64,000 nt of DNA from Synechococcus sp. CBW1002 (GTDB lineage: Bacteria; Cyanobacteriota; Cyanobacteriia; PCC-6307; Cyanobiaceae), in contig NZ_CP060398.1 of assembly GCF_015840915.1 (NCBI RefSeq), positions 3,224,001 through 3,288,000 on the forward strand, read 5' to 3'. A program made the translations under genes and the position numbers. Below, in pieces: positions 33,422-43,561 of the stretch. Numbering within the stretch: the first letter of the stretch is position 1; each line of letters starts with the position of its first letter. The notes under the pieces were generated by a model, which was not told the origin of the DNA, did no database searches, and worked only from the letters and a program-made list of their open reading frames with translations.

Positions 33422-35225
33422 TCTCAACGCCGGCCTTACCCCCCAGGTGCTGGTCTGGGGCGGCGGCAGCGGCGGCGTCGCCGCCGCCCTCCAGGCAGCC
33501 CGCAGCGGCGCCGACACCCTGCTGCTCACCCCCGCCTCCTGGCTGGGCGGCATGCTCAGCGCAGCCGGCGTCTGTGCCCCGGATGGCAATGAACTCTCTC
33601 CGTGGCAGAGCGGCCTCTGGGGTGCCCTGCTGCGGGCCCTGGAACACCGCGAGCCCAGCGGCCTGGATCACAACTGGGTGAGCTGTTTCGGGTTCCGGCC
33701 GCGAACGGCCGAGACGATCCTGCAGGAGTGGGTGGCGGCGGAGCCGCGGTTGCGCTGGTGGCCCGGCTGTCGCCTGCTCGACGTGCGCCGCTTGGGCGAT
33801 CGGATCAGCGCTGTACGCGTCCAGGTCGGCCCTGAGGGCGGAACGAACCAGGGCGAGCGCCCATGGATCGAGCCGCAGCTGGTGATCGACGGCAGCGACC
33901 GCGGTGATCTGTTTCCCCTGGCAGAGGCCCCCTTCCGGCTGGGCTGGGAAGCCGCCGAAGACCATGGCGAACCCAGTGCCCCCAGCCGGGAGCGGTTGAC
34001 CGGCGATCCGTTCTTTCGCCGCCAGCCGGTGCAGTCGCCCACCTGGGTGGTGATGGGCCAGCTGGATCAGGAGCGGTTGCCGGCCCCCGCAGAGCCGCCT
34101 GACCTGGCGGAACCCTTCCAGCAGGCCTGCAGCCGCTTTGGCCTGGAGCGCACCCTCACCTATGGCCGCCTGCCCGGCGGGTTGGTGATGCTCAACTGGC
34201 CGCTCTGTGGCAACGACTGGCACGAGGGGCTGGAGCAGGCCTTTTCGGGCGATGCCCTCCAGGACAACGCGCTGGAGCGGGCCATGCAGGCCCACAGCCT
34301 GGCCTTCCTGGCAACCCTCGAACAGGCCTGCGAGGGGGCCCTGGTGGCCGGCGATGCCTTTCCGGGGGCCCTGGCCCTGATGCCCTACTGGCGCGAAGGG
34401 CGCCGGCTGGTGGGCCGGGATCTGGTGCTGGAGCAGCACCTGCTGCCCCAGGGGGAGGGAGCCTCGATCGCGGCCCTGCCGCTGGAGGCCAGCGGCGCGA
34501 TTGCAGCGATTGCGGTGGGGAACTACGCCAATGACCACCACTACCCGGGCGGTGACTGGCCCCTGGCGCCCAAGAGCTGCCGCTGGGGCGGCCGCTGGAG
34601 CGGCACGCCCTTCGCGCTTCCCTACGGCGCCCTGGTCAGCGCGACGGTGAGCAACCTGCTCGCCGCCGACAAGTGCCTCAGCGTCAGCCACATGGCCAAC
34701 GGCGCAACCCGGCTGCAGCCGCTTGTGCTCAACATCGGCCAGGCCGCCGGACTGGCTGCCGCGCTCTGCCTGCGCCACGGTTGTACGCCAGCCGAGCTGC
34801 CGGTGCGAACACTGCAGGAGGCCCTGATCGACGACCGCCTGGCCCCAGCCAGCCCCGTGCCCCTGTGGGACACCCCCTGGCACCATCCGCAGCGGCGGAA
34901 GCGGCAGAAGCAGGTGCTCGATGATCCCTCGCTGCTCTCGCCTACAGGAACCTGGATGGGCCCGGCGCAGCCCGGCCACCAGCCACCGGCCTCACCCCAC
35001 GAGCGGCTCTGGCAGGGAGAGCTGCGGCCCGATGGCCAGGGGGGTTACCGGCTGCGCGTATCCAGCCCAAGCCAGGCCGAGGCTGGCCGCGACTGGCCCC
35101 TGATCACCCTGGAGCCGGAGCTGCACCAGTGGCTGCTGCAGCTCGACAGCCCCCGATCGGTGCGGCTGATCGCCCATGCCAACCCCTGGGGGCCCTGGCT
35201 GCGGGCCTCACGCCTGACCGACTGA
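33402..35225 (+). CDS. FAD-dependent oxidoreductase (FAD_oxidored family)
   Basis: The 607-residue protein has a Rossmann FAD-binding start VLVWGGGSGGVAAALQAARS (G-x-G-x2-G) and the block SWLGGMLSAAGVCAPDGNEL. Further family segments are LVIDGSDRGDLFPLA, GNYANDHHYPGGDW and a C-terminal MANGATRLQPLVLNIGQAAG. Substrate unknown. The start is ATG 33402 or 33411, overlapping the previous gene by 20 or 11 bp. The 3' end overlaps the RNase gene on the opposite strand by 18 bp. Confidence 0.85.
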   Translation: MALMPPDLNAGLTPQVLVWGGGSGGVAAALQAARSGADTLLLTPASWLGGMLSAAGVCAPDGNELSPWQSGLWGALLRALEHREPSGLDHNWVSCFGFRPRTAETILQEWVAAEPRLRWWPGCRLLDVRRLGDRISAVRVQVGPEGGTNQGERPWIEPQLVIDGSDRGDLFPLAEAPFRLGWEAAEDHGEPSAPSRERLTGDPFFRRQPVQSPTWVVMGQLDQERLPAPAEPPDLAEPFQQACSRFGLERTLTYGRLPGGLVMLNWPLCGNDWHEGLEQAFSGDALQDNALERAMQAHSLAFLATLEQACEGALVAGDAFPGALALMPYWREGRRLVGRDLVLEQHLLPQGEGASIAALPLEASGAIAAIAVGNYANDHHYPGGDWPLAPKSCRWGGRWSGTPFALPYGALVSATVSNLLAADKCLSVSHMANGATRLQPLVLNIGQAAGLAAALCLRHGCTPAELPVRTLQEALIDDRLAPASPVPLWDTPWHHPQRRKRQKQVLDDPSLLSPTGTWMGPAQPGHQPPASPHERLWQGELRPDGQGGYRLRVSSPSQAEAGRDWPLITLEPELHQWLLQLDSPRSVRLIAHANPWGPWLRASRLTD

Positions 35226-37121
35226 GGCCCGCCCCTGCAGACGCAGCTGATCGCGCAGGGGATCCACCTCGAGAACCCGAAGCAGCAGCGCATCGCCCGG
35301 ATCGCTGCCTTCGGGGCATTCCGCCACCAGATCCATGGCCAGGTCTTCGACATGCACCAGAGCCAGCCGCTCCTGCGGACGGAGCCAGCGCAGAAACACC
35401 CCGGGCCACTGGTCACGCTGATGGGCCGCGAACCACACCTGCTGCCAGTGGCGGTGATCCTCACGGCTGATCTGAATCCCCTGCTTGACCGGGTCCTCCA
35501 GCTCGCTCAGCAACGCCGCCACGTCCTCCTCCGGCAATGGCGCCTGATCCGTCAGGGCGGCCTGCAGCTGGCGCTGCACGAGCAGATCGCCGTAGCGTCG
35601 GATCGGTGAGGTGGCCTGCGCGTATCCCTCCAGAGCGAGGCTGAAGTGGAGAGCCGGTTGGGTACCGGTGTGACTGCGACTGAGGCAGCGCTTGATGGCG
35701 GCGTGGCGCACCGGCCCCGGTGGCAACGCCTCAAGCTCGGCCGGCGACGGCAGCTCAGTCGGAAGCTGGCTGCGGTAGGGGAGTGCCAGACCCTCCCGGC
35801 GACCGAACTCGGCCACCACGGCCCCCGCCAGGATCATCGCTTCGGCCACCAGCAGCCGCGATGGACCCGGCTCGACGATCTCCAGCACCGGCTCGTCGCC
35901 GGCGGCGCGGATGCGGCCTTCGGGTTGATCCATCATCAGGGCGCCATGCTGCTGGCGCCAGCCACGCCGGCGCAGCAGCAGCTGGTGCAGGCAAAGCAGA
36001 TCAGCCTCCTGCGGCGGCGCCAGTTCGATCAGCTCGTCGGCGTCGGCGTAGGAGAGGCGATAGGTGGGTTGAACCCAGCTGCGCTGCAGGCCGAAGTCGG
36101 CCACGGCCCCGGTGGCATCGAGCTCCACCCAGAGACTCCAGGCCGCACAGCGACGGCCCTGCACCAGGCTGAAGGGACCGGTGGAGAGGCACTCCGGAAA
36201 CATCGGCAGGGTTCCCCCCGCCAGGTAGAGGCTGCTGGCCCGGCGTCGGGCTTCGAGGTCGAGCGCTGAACCCGCCGGCACCAGTCGACCCGGATCGGCC
36301 ACATGAATCCAGAGGCGCTGCACACCACCCGGCAAGGTCTCGAGCGAGAGGCCGTCGTCAATGTCGCGGGTGTCGGCATCGTCGATCGTCACCATCCGGA
36401 GCCCGGTGAGATCCCGCCGCTGCTCATCGCCGGGCTGGGGCTGATCCGCCTGGGCGACAAGCTCTTCGGCCTCCGTCAGGAGTTCGTCGGAGAAGCCGTG
36501 CTGCCAATGGCTGCGAGCCAGGGAAGGCAGGTGGTGCGGCTGCCAGAGACCCAGGTCCACCATCAGGTGGCGGATCGCTCCGGTCTCGGCAGGGCAGTGG
36601 GCCACCTGCAGCGCCTGGCGCAGCTCCAGCGGCAGGGGGTCGGTGCTGTCGCCCCCGGCCCAGAGCATCAGCAGCTCCAGATCGCGGCGATGCTCGGGAT
36701 CGAGAGTTGTGGGATCCAGAGGCTGGCGCCGCCGCAGGGCCTCATGCCAGCGGCGGCGGCGCTCCAGCACCAGGCGTTCACGGCGCCGGTCGCGCCGCAG
36801 GCGCCGCAGCTCATCCACCGGCCGGGGTTCCACAACCCCGTGTCGCCAGCGGAACAGCAGCTGGTCGCCTTCCAGCCAGAGCCAGCAGGCGGCGAGCAGG
36901 GCGGGGTTGGCCCCATCGCCGAGCAGGGAAGCGAAATCCGAGAGTGGTTGGGGCTGCCCGTCTTCCACCAGAAGGTGCCAGGCCTCGCCAAGCTGCCGTC
37001 GGGACGGCAAAGCCTCGGCCACAACCTCTGCGGAGAGGTTCCATGGCGAAGCCCCCAGACCCGCAGGAATATCAGCTCCTGAAGGCAGGGGGATGAGCAG
37101 GGTGATCTGACGCAGCGGCAA
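35208..37121 (-). CDS. RNase II/RNase R family exoribonuclease
   Basis: The protein has at least 637 residues. The catalytic RNB domain shows the acidic cluster TIDDADTRDIDDGLSLE near residue 245 and later ISPIRRYGDLLVQRQL-type wording (ATSPIRRYGDLLVQRQLQAA). A C-terminal S1-like tail follows. It degrades RNA 3' to 5'. In-frame sequence up to about 37260 (PGDLVGLSTDKGPQLALVRG) looks like the conserved N-terminus but has no ATG, GTG or TTG; the TTG at 37121 is inside it. So the true start is unclear. rpsR and rpmG lie directly upstream on the same strand. Confidence 0.9.
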   Translation of the reverse strand: MPLRQITLLIPLPSGADIPAGLGASPWNLSAEVVAEALPSRRQLGEAWHLLVEDGQPQPLSDFASLLGDGANPALLAACWLWLEGDQLLFRWRHGVVEPRPVDELRRLRRDRRRERLVLERRRRWHEALRRRQPLDPTTLDPEHRRDLELLMLWAGGDSTDPLPLELRQALQVAHCPAETGAIRHLMVDLGLWQPHHLPSLARSHWQHGFSDELLTEAEELVAQADQPQPGDEQRRDLTGLRMVTIDDADTRDIDDGLSLETLPGGVQRLWIHVADPGRLVPAGSALDLEARRRASSLYLAGGTLPMFPECLSTGPFSLVQGRRCAAWSLWVELDATGAVADFGLQRSWVQPTYRLSYADADELIELAPPQEADLLCLHQLLLRRRGWRQQHGALMMDQPEGRIRAAGDEPVLEIVEPGPSRLLVAEAMILAGAVVAEFGRREGLALPYRSQLPTELPSPAELEALPPGPVRHAAIKRCLSRSHTGTQPALHFSLALEGYAQATSPIRRYGDLLVQRQLQAALTDQAPLPEEDVAALLSELEDPVKQGIQISREDHRHWQQVWFAAHQRDQWPGVFLRWLRPQERLALVHVEDLAMDLVAECPEGSDPGDALLLRVLEVDPLRDQLRLQGRASVGQA

Positions 37122-37261
37122 CTGCTGCGGTCGGGCCAGAAAACCGGCCAGGACCTTGGCTTTGCCAGACTGCAGACCCCGAACCAGGGCCAGCTGGGGC
37201 CCCTTGTCCGTGCTCAGTCCGACCAGATCGCCGGGTTGGAGGGTCTGGGAAGCCAGAGGGA

Positions 37262-37483
37262 TCAGCCCTCGGGATTCACAAAGGGAAGCAGGGCCACGAT
37301 GCGGGCACGCTTGACGGCGTTGGTGAGATCGCGCTGCTGCTTGGCGGTGAGGCCCGTCAGACGGCGGGGCAGGATCTTGCCGCGCTCAGTGATGAATTTC
37401 TTGAGCAGATCGACATCCTTGTAGTCGATCGGGTCGCCCGGCTTGATCGGGGAGAGACGCTTCTTGAAAAAGGAACTGGCCAT
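37262..37483 (-). CDS. rpsR: 30S ribosomal protein S18
   Basis: The 73-residue protein has the full S18 pattern: [40 protein letters not shown] and [20 protein letters not shown]. It binds the platform of the small subunit with S6. It lies in a ribosomal pair with rpmG and upstream of the RNase II/R gene. Confidence 0.98.
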   Translation of the reverse strand: MASSFFKKRLSPIKPGDPIDYKDVDLLKKFITERGKILPRRLTGLTAKQQRDLTNAVKRARIVALLPFVNPEG

Positions 37484-37605
37484 CGAAAAGAAAGAGAAGA
37501 CGAAAAAACTGCGGCTGCAACGGCAACCCCTGAGCTCCGGCCCGCAAGCAGGAGCGGCTGGAAATCAGGATGAGGCGGAAGCAGACCACTGCTTCCGCCC
37601 GGACC

Positions 37606-37800
37606 TCACTTGATTTCCTTGTGGTTGGTGGAGGCGTTGCAGTGGGGGCAGAACTTCTTCAGCTCCAGCCGTTCGGTGGTGTTGCGGCGGTTCTTCTGGG
37701 TGGTGTAGCGGGACACACCAGGAGACCGCTTGGCGGGGTTGGACCGGCATTCGGTGCACTCGAGAGTGATCACGATCCGGACGCCCTTGTTTTTGGCCAT
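37606..37800 (-). CDS. rpmG: 50S ribosomal protein L33
   Basis: The 64-residue protein has L33 blocks [15 protein letters not shown] and [20 protein letters not shown]. Two CxxC pairs (CTEC and CPHC) show the zinc-binding form. It is the first gene of the rpmG-rpsR-RNase run and is divergent from pheT across a 112-bp promoter gap. Confidence 0.98.
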   Translation of the reverse strand: MAKNKGVRIVITLECTECRSNPAKRSPGVSRYTTQKNRRNTTERLELKKFCPHCNASTNHKEIK

Positions 37801-37912
37801 AAAGGACGTTGCGCCGCGTGTGCGATGCGAAGTGACAAACGAAGACTTTACCGTGTGATGGTTCCCTACCCCTCCGCTCCCTAGGATCGACTGCCGTTGA
37901 TGGACTGAATGG

Positions 37913-40348
37913 ATGCGGGTCTCGCTCCAGTGGTTGAAGGAGCTCGTGACCTGCGAGCCGGACGATCTGCAGCCACAGCTCCTGGCTGAGCGGCTGTCGG
38001 TCGCCGGGTTCGAAGTCGAGGAGATTCATGACCTGGCGGCCCAGGCCTCTGGGGTGGTCGTTGGGCTCGTCGCGGATCGCCGGCCCCATCCGGATGCCAC
38101 CAAACTGAGCGTCTGCCGGGTCGATGTCGGCAGCGCAGAACCGTTGCAGATTGTCTGTGGCGCCGCCAATGTCCGCGCTGGCATCCACGTGCCGGTGGCC
38201 CTGGTGGGTACCACCCTGCCGGCGGTGGATCTGACGATCAAGCCAGCCGAACTGCGGGGTGTGGCCAGCAGCGGCATGATCTGCTCCCTGCGGGAACTCG
38301 GCCTGCCCGACGCCAGCGACGGGATTGCCGTTCTGGATGATCTGCTCGCGTCCGTACCCCTGCCGGGCCAACCTGTGGGGCCGCATCTGGGCCTCGACGA
38401 TCAGGTGCTGGAGCTGGCGATCACCGCCAACCGGCCGGATGGTCTGTCGATGCAGGGCATTGCCCGTGAAGTGGCGGCTCTGTTGGAGGCCTCCACCAGC
38501 CTGCCCCCAGCCGCGCCCGCGATCGAAGCCGCACCCCTGGCGATCGATGCAGCCTCGAGGCTGGCGATCGAAGCCGGTGGACTGTTCAGCGTCACGGCCC
38601 TGAAGGGCGTGCGTGTGGCGCCGTCACCCCAGTGGCTGCAGCAGCGTCTGGAGCGTGCCGGCATTCGACCGATCAACACGGTGGTGGACATCACCAACCT
38701 GGTGATGCTGGAAACCGGTCAACCCCTGCATGCCTTCGACAGCGATCGCCTGGCGCACAAGACCGCTGGCCAGGCCGAACCGGCAGCCCTGGGGTTGCGG
38801 CAGGCCCGCAGCGGGGAGTCGTTCACCAGCCTCGATGGCGAGTCGCGGACCCTGGATGAGGAAGCCCTGGTGGTCACCTACGCCGATCAGGCGATTGCCC
38901 TGGCCGGCGTGATCGGCGGCCTTGAGGAGGCGGTTCAGAACGACACCACATCCCTGTGGCTGGAAGCCGCCGTGTTTGCGCCCCAGGCCGTGCGGCGGTC
39001 GGCCCGTAGCCAGGGTCTGCGCACCGAGGCCAGCCTGCGCTTTGAGAAGGGTCTGCCGCGGGAAGCCACCCTGGCGGCCGCGGATCGGGCCGTGCAGCTG
39101 CTGATCGAGCTGGCCGGCGCCGAACTGGAGGGCCGTTGGCTGCATCAGCGGCCCCAGGAGCCGGTTCAGCCCCTGAGGCTGCGCCGCGAAGCCCTGCACA
39201 ACCTGCTCGGGCCGGTGGTGGTGGACGGCGAAGAAGAGGATCTCGAGGAGGGGCGCATCGCGGCCACCCTCACGGCCCTGGGCTGCGTGCTGAAGGACAG
39301 CGACGATGGCTGGAGTGTGGTCGTCCCCCCCTCGCGCCGCATGGACCTGCAGCGGGAAGTGGATCTGATCGAGGAGGTGGCCCGCCTGGTGGGCTACGAC
39401 CAGTTCGCCTGCCATCTGCCCGACCCCCTGCTCCCCGGCGGCCTCGAACCTGCCCAGCTGGCCGAGCGCCGGTTGCGCCGCGCCCTCTGCGCGGCTGGTC
39501 TGCAGGAAACCTGCAGCCTCTCGCTGGTGCCCCAGGCTGCCGGGCGGCTGCCACTGGCCAACCCCCTGCTGGCGGATTACGGCCATCTGCGCGACAACCT
39601 GCACGAAGAATTGCTCCAGGCGGCCCGCCGCAACCTCCAGGCCTCCCAAAACGGCTTCTGGGCCTTCGAGATCGGCCAGGTCTTCGATGCCGATGGTGTC
39701 GAACGGCAGCAGCTGGTGGGGGTGCTGGCCGGCGAACGCCGCGCCGAGCGCTGGACCAGCAGCGGCAAACCCCAGCCGCCTGGCTACTTCCAGGCCCGGG
39801 GCGTCTTGCAGGCGGCGCTGCAGACCCTGAAGCTGCCCGTGGACGATCGCCCGCTCACCGATCAGCCCCTGCTGCATCCCGGTCGTGCTGCCACGCTGCT
39901 GGTCGAGGGCCGGCCGGCCGGCTGGTTCGGCCAGCTGCATCCCGAGCAGGCCGACCAACACGACCTGCCGGAGGCCACCTACCTGTTCACCCTGGCCCTG
40001 GAGCCGCTGCTCTGCGCCGCCACACGCCGCAACCGCTGGCAACCCGCCTTCGCTCCCTTCGCCACAGTGCCGGCCTCCGAGCGGGATCTGGCCCTGGTGG
40101 TGCCGCAGGCCACCCGGGCGGCCGACCTGCTCAGCACCATCCGCAAGGCGGGCAAGCCCCTGCTGGAGCAGGCGGAGCTGGTGGATCGCTATGAGGGCAC
40201 GCAGCTGGGGGATGGCCAGTGCAGCCAGGCCTTCCGGCTGCGCTACCGCGATCCGAAGCGCACCCTCACCGACGATCAGGTGGATGGGGCCCAGGCGAAG
40301 ATCCGTGCGGCGCTCGAAAAGCAGTTCGGGGCCCAGCTGCGCAGCTGA
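37913..40348 (+). CDS. pheT: Phenylalanyl-tRNA synthetase beta subunit
   Basis: The 811-residue protein has the expected order: an N-terminal EMAP/OB domain ([20 protein letters not shown]), a B3/4 editing domain ([20 protein letters not shown]), B5, a catalytic-like core with the aaRS signature region ([10 protein letters not shown]) and a C-terminal FDX-ACB domain ([20 protein letters not shown]). It works with PheS (not in this window). The gene is full length. Confidence 0.97.
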   Translation: MRVSLQWLKELVTCEPDDLQPQLLAERLSVAGFEVEEIHDLAAQASGVVVGLVADRRPHPDATKLSVCRVDVGSAEPLQIVCGAANVRAGIHVPVALVGTTLPAVDLTIKPAELRGVASSGMICSLRELGLPDASDGIAVLDDLLASVPLPGQPVGPHLGLDDQVLELAITANRPDGLSMQGIAREVAALLEASTSLPPAAPAIEAAPLAIDAASRLAIEAGGLFSVTALKGVRVAPSPQWLQQRLERAGIRPINTVVDITNLVMLETGQPLHAFDSDRLAHKTAGQAEPAALGLRQARSGESFTSLDGESRTLDEEALVVTYADQAIALAGVIGGLEEAVQNDTTSLWLEAAVFAPQAVRRSARSQGLRTEASLRFEKGLPREATLAAADRAVQLLIELAGAELEGRWLHQRPQEPVQPLRLRREALHNLLGPVVVDGEEEDLEEGRIAATLTALGCVLKDSDDGWSVVVPPSRRMDLQREVDLIEEVARLVGYDQFACHLPDPLLPGGLEPAQLAERRLRRALCAAGLQETCSLSLVPQAAGRLPLANPLLADYGHLRDNLHEELLQAARRNLQASQNGFWAFEIGQVFDADGVERQQLVGVLAGERRAERWTSSGKPQPPGYFQARGVLQAALQTLKLPVDDRPLTDQPLLHPGRAATLLVEGRPAGWFGQLHPEQADQHDLPEATYLFTLALEPLLCAATRRNRWQPAFAPFATVPASERDLALVVPQATRAADLLSTIRKAGKPLLEQAELVDRYEGTQLGDGQCSQAFRLRYRDPKRTLTDDQVDGAQAKIRAALEKQFGAQLRS

Positions 40349-40379
40349 GCCTGCGTTCACCGCCTGGGCATCGCTGAGC

Positions 40380-41909
40380 TCAGGCGCAGCGCTCCAGCAC
40401 CACCAGGGTTTCCACGTGGCTGGTGTTGGGGAAAAAATCGAGGGGTTGCACGCTCAGCAGCCGGAACCGTGCAGCTTCCGGCTCGGCCAAGGCTTCTGCC
40501 CCGGTCCCAGCGTCAGCATTGGCCTCAGCGTCGGCACTGGCCTCAGCGCAGACGGATGGATCCGTTTGAGGAGCCTGCCTGGTGCCGCAGAGGCGACCGA
40601 GATCCCGGGCCAGGGTGCCTGGGTCGCAGCTGAGATAGAGCAGCAGCGGTGGGGGGGAGTTCAGGATGGCCTCCAGCACCGGCGGCTCCAGCCCCTTGCG
40701 GGGCGGATCGAGCAACAGGGCGCCAGCGCCGGGTAGTGATTGGGCCAGAGCCTCGGCCACATCCGAGTTGCTGAAGCGTGCCAAGGCGCTCAGACCATTG
40801 GATTCAGCATTGCGGCGGGCCAGTTGGACCGAAGCCAGGTGTGCCTCGATGCCCTCGACCCGATAGCCGGCGGCCGCGATCGGAAGGGTGTAGGTGCCGA
40901 TGCCGCAGTAGGCATCGATCACGGAGCGGCTCGTGCCAGCGGCTTTCAGTGCAGCCAGAAGCAGGGGCACGACCCGCTCGGCCTGCACCGTGTTCACCTG
41001 AAAGAAGGTGTCGGCGGCAATGCGATAGCGCAGGCCAGCAAAGCGTTCCTCCAGCCAGTCCCGCCCGCAGAGCGTGCGGGTCTCATGGCCCATCAGCTTG
41101 TTGTTGGGCTCCGGCTGGAGATTGAGCGACACCCCCACCACCTCGGGCCAGCGATCCATCCAGCTGCTGGCCAGCGCATCGAGGCCCGGCAGGTTGTCGT
41201 TGCTGGCGATGAGGGTGATCAGCACATCGCCGGTGTGGTGGCCCACCCGCAGAGCCAGATGGCGAAGACCACCACCGCTGCGGCCATGGCGATCCACCGG
41301 CCAGGCGGCTTCCTCCAGATCCTCCTTCAACGGTTCGATCAGCCGATCCAGCCGGGCGTCCAGCACCGGGCAGTGGTTCATGTTGACGATCTGATGGGAG
41401 CCGCGTCGGTAGAACCCGGCCCGCAGCCGCAGCTCGTCAGTGAGCTCCAACGGAATCACGGCGCGGTTGCGGTAGCCGAGCGGAGACTCCGCTGCCAGCA
41501 AGGGCAGGGGCGGCAGGTCCGTTCCGCCGAGGCGCCGCAGCACCTCGCCCACCATCCCCTGCTTCCAGGACACCTGGGCGGCATCGCTGCAATGCTGCAG
41601 GCTGCAGCCGCCACAATTGTCCGAAAGGATGCAGGGGGGCTGGCGCCGGTCGGGGGACGGGCGTTCGATCCCCTTGAGTTCCGCCACCAGGTGGCGCCGG
41701 GCCTGGTGCACCACCCGCACGCGGACAAGCTCGCCGGGCAGGGCGTCGGCCACGAAGACCACCTGATCCCCCACACGGCCCACGCCCTGGCCATCGCGAC
41801 CCAGATCGGCGATCTCCACCGAGAGCAGAGACCCCACTGCCACGCGGGCCCGGGTCTGATGGTCCCTGGATTTCGACACGGGCGGGAGGCAGACACTGGC
41901 CTTGATCAT
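40380..41909 (-). CDS. rlmD: 23S rRNA (uracil-1939 C5) methyltransferase, RlmD/RumA type
   Basis: The 509-residue protein has a TRAM domain (about residues 25-80) and iron-sulfur cysteines in CILSDNCGGCSLQHC. The SAM domain has VIDAYCGIGTYTLPIAAAGY, LLLDPPRKGLEP and the catalytic YLSCDPGTLARDLGRL. A 26-residue Ala/Glu/Asp-rich insert after the catalytic Cys (40486-40563) is not part of the usual fold. I start at ATG 41909; the longer open frame runs into apcD on the opposite strand. Confidence 0.9.
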   Translation of the reverse strand: MIKASVCLPPVSKSRDHQTRARVAVGSLLSVEIADLGRDGQGVGRVGDQVVFVADALPGELVRVRVVHQARRHLVAELKGIERPSPDRRQPPCILSDNCGGCSLQHCSDAAQVSWKQGMVGEVLRRLGGTDLPPLPLLAAESPLGYRNRAVIPLELTDELRLRAGFYRRGSHQIVNMNHCPVLDARLDRLIEPLKEDLEEAAWPVDRHGRSGGGLRHLALRVGHHTGDVLITLIASNDNLPGLDALASSWMDRWPEVVGVSLNLQPEPNNKLMGHETRTLCGRDWLEERFAGLRYRIAADTFFQVNTVQAERVVPLLLAALKAAGTSRSVIDAYCGIGTYTLPIAAAGYRVEGIEAHLASVQLARRNAESNGLSALARFSNSDVAEALAQSLPGAGALLLDPPRKGLEPPVLEAILNSPPPLLLYLSCDPGTLARDLGRLCGTRQAPQTDPSVCAEASADAEANADAGTGAEALAEPEAARFRLLSVQPLDFFPNTSHVETLVVLERCA

Positions 41910-42014
41910 CGGCCCCTGGGCAGACCAGGTTGCAAAGGGGCGTAACACGTTCGGCTCAGGAGGCGATCCGGAGACGAGATCTCGATAAGGTGGTGCGTGC
42001 ACGTGGCAGCAGAA

Positions 42015-42509
42015 ATGAGCGTCGTTCGGGATCTGATCCTCCAGGCCGATGATCAGCTTCGTTATCCCACCGGCGGCGAGCTGCGCTCGATGGTGGACTT
42101 CCTCACCGGAGGCAGCCAACGGCTGTCGATCGTGAAGGTGCTCACCGACAACGAGAAAAAAATCATCGATGAGGCAGCCAAACAGCTGTTCTCCCGCAAG
42201 CCCGATTACGTGGCCCCGGGTGGCAACGCCTATGGCCAGAAGCAGCGTGCCCAGTGCCTGAGGGATTACAGCTGGTACCTCAGGCTGGTCACCTATGGCG
42301 TTCTGGCTGGCAGCACCGAGCAGATCCAGAAGATCGGCCTGGAGGGTGCCCGCGAGATGTACAACAGCCTCGGTGTTCCCATGCCCGGTATGGTCGAAGC
42401 CATGCGCACCCTCCGGGAAGCCGCCCTATCGCTGCTGAGCACTGAGCAAGCGGCTACGGCTGGTCCCTATTTTGACTTTCTGATTCAGGGCATGCAGACC
42501 ACCACCTGA
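42015..42509 (+). CDS. apcD: Allophycocyanin alpha-B subunit
   Basis: The 164-residue phycobiliprotein begins [20 protein letters not shown]. It has the chromophore site region [20 protein letters not shown] with the bilin-binding Cys, and the family segments [20 protein letters not shown]. ApcD is a terminal emitter of the phycobilisome core that passes energy to photosystem I/II. The upstream GTG at 41997 is an alternative but lacks homology. A terminator follows 25 bp after the stop. Confidence 0.95.
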   Translation: MSVVRDLILQADDQLRYPTGGELRSMVDFLTGGSQRLSIVKVLTDNEKKIIDEAAKQLFSRKPDYVAPGGNAYGQKQRAQCLRDYSWYLRLVTYGVLAGSTEQIQKIGLEGAREMYNSLGVPMPGMVEAMRTLREAALSLLSTEQAATAGPYFDFLIQGMQTTT

Positions 42510-42534
42510 AGCACCTGACGGACACACATCTTCC

Positions 42535-42562
42535 GCCGCGTCTCCTACAGGCGCGGCTTTTT
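42535..42562 (+). terminator. Rho-independent terminator of apcD
   Basis: GCCGCG / CGCGGC stem with an 11-nt loop and TTTTT. Confidence 0.85.
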
Positions 42563-42795
42563 CATGCTCTCTCGATCGGGTGACTGGTCAAGGGGCTTCC
42601 CAGGATGAGCACGTCAGGAAGCATCGGCAGGTGATTCGCCCGGAGCACCAGTGTCTCAGCTATCCCGACCAAGTCGCCATATTGGTCTGAACAAGAGACA
42701 CAGCCTGGATGTGTGAGCTGGCTCTGCCGTACAGCCGTCAAGGACCGACATTGAGGCAACGTTCCCGATCCGAGCAAGCCGGCAGAACTGGACGC

Positions 42796-42825
42796 CGCAC
42801 GTTTGACGTCCGCACGTTTGACATC
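42796..42825. repeat. Tandem 15-bp direct repeat
   Basis: CGCACGTTTGACGTC is followed at once by CGCACGTTTGACATC (one difference). Confidence 0.8.
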
Positions 42826-42923
42826 CGGACCCGACGCACGAGTCTCATTAGGGACCATAGACAAGACCCATAGGCGTCTCATTCGGGATAGACAGGAAGA
42901 GAATGGCCTGATTTCGACCTGGC

Positions 42924-42953
42924 CCCGCAGGGGTGCCGGAGACCCCCTGCGGG
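42924..42953. repeat. Perfect 10-bp hairpin
   Basis: CCCGCAGGGG / CCCCTGCGGG arms around a 10-nt loop. Confidence 0.75.
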
Positions 42954-43027
42954 CGCACACGACAACAAGGTCCTGGGGAGGCGAAATCCGAACCGATCAC
43001 CAGTCCGCCATCACCCGCTCTCCGAAT

Positions 43028-43054
43028 GCGTACCTGCTTCAAAAGCAGGTACGC
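43028..43054. repeat. Perfect 12-bp hairpin with 3-nt loop
   Basis: GCGTACCTGCTT-CAA-AAGCAGGTACGC. Looks like a tRNA-Leu(CAA) anticodon arm by eye, but no other cloverleaf arm is present. Confidence 0.8.
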
Positions 43055-43123
43055 AGACTCCCAGAGCACAGTTCCTGACTTGGCTTTCAAGCAGTCAATC
43101 AAGACTTGGACAGTCTGTTCACA

Positions 43124-43143
43124 CCCCACTGGACACAGTGGGG
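43124..43143. repeat. Perfect 8-bp hairpin with GACA loop
   Basis: CCCCACTG-GACA-CAGTGGGG. Confidence 0.75.
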
Positions 43144-43510
43144 GGCGCGTGGGCACGGGCACGCCATCCAGACCGACCCGGAGGTCATCTCCCAGACAAT
43201 GGTGGCTCCAGCAGGGTCTTCAAGCCCGAAGCACAGCCCTGCATCCAGAGCGGCTCGCCTCACCTCTGCATCCCAAGACAGACAAATGGCAGCTGGATTC
43301 CACGATTTTTCTGAATGTCGTGATCAGAATCAGATGAAGAAGCCAATGGAGTTCGCATAAGAATCGATCCAACCCTGCGGAGTCACGATCCAGCTGCAAA
43401 GGACCGAGCAAAGGTCAAGCGAACCACTCAGCCATTCCGAGGAAGAACGAAAACCCATCCCTTCGCAGTAGTCTCACGAGGCCCATTCAAGACTTTGAAT
43501 CAGTCCTGAT

Positions 43511-43561
43511 ATGGGACCCAGTTGAGAAGGTCTAGGCGCATGGTCCCCGACTGAGTCCCAT
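43511..43561. repeat. Long-loop hairpin with a competing pairing
   Basis: ATGGGACCCAGT (43511-43522) and ACTGAGTCCCAT (43550-43561) pair at 11 of 12. TGAGAAG (43523-43529), inside the loop, can also pair with CTTCTCA (43578-43584), so two folds compete. Confidence 0.5.

Noticed and set aside
38624-40360. 578-codon minus-strand frame opposite pheT
   Set aside because: Gln/Gly/Leu-rich antisense shadow without motifs.
43028-43054. Anticodon-arm-like hairpin for tRNA-Leu(CAA)
   Set aside because: No acceptor, D or T arm around it on either strand.
42933-43337. 134-codon frame after apcD, and minus frame 42848-43162
   Set aside because: Composition is not protein-like, and strong hairpins lie inside; no family, RBS or conserved motif.
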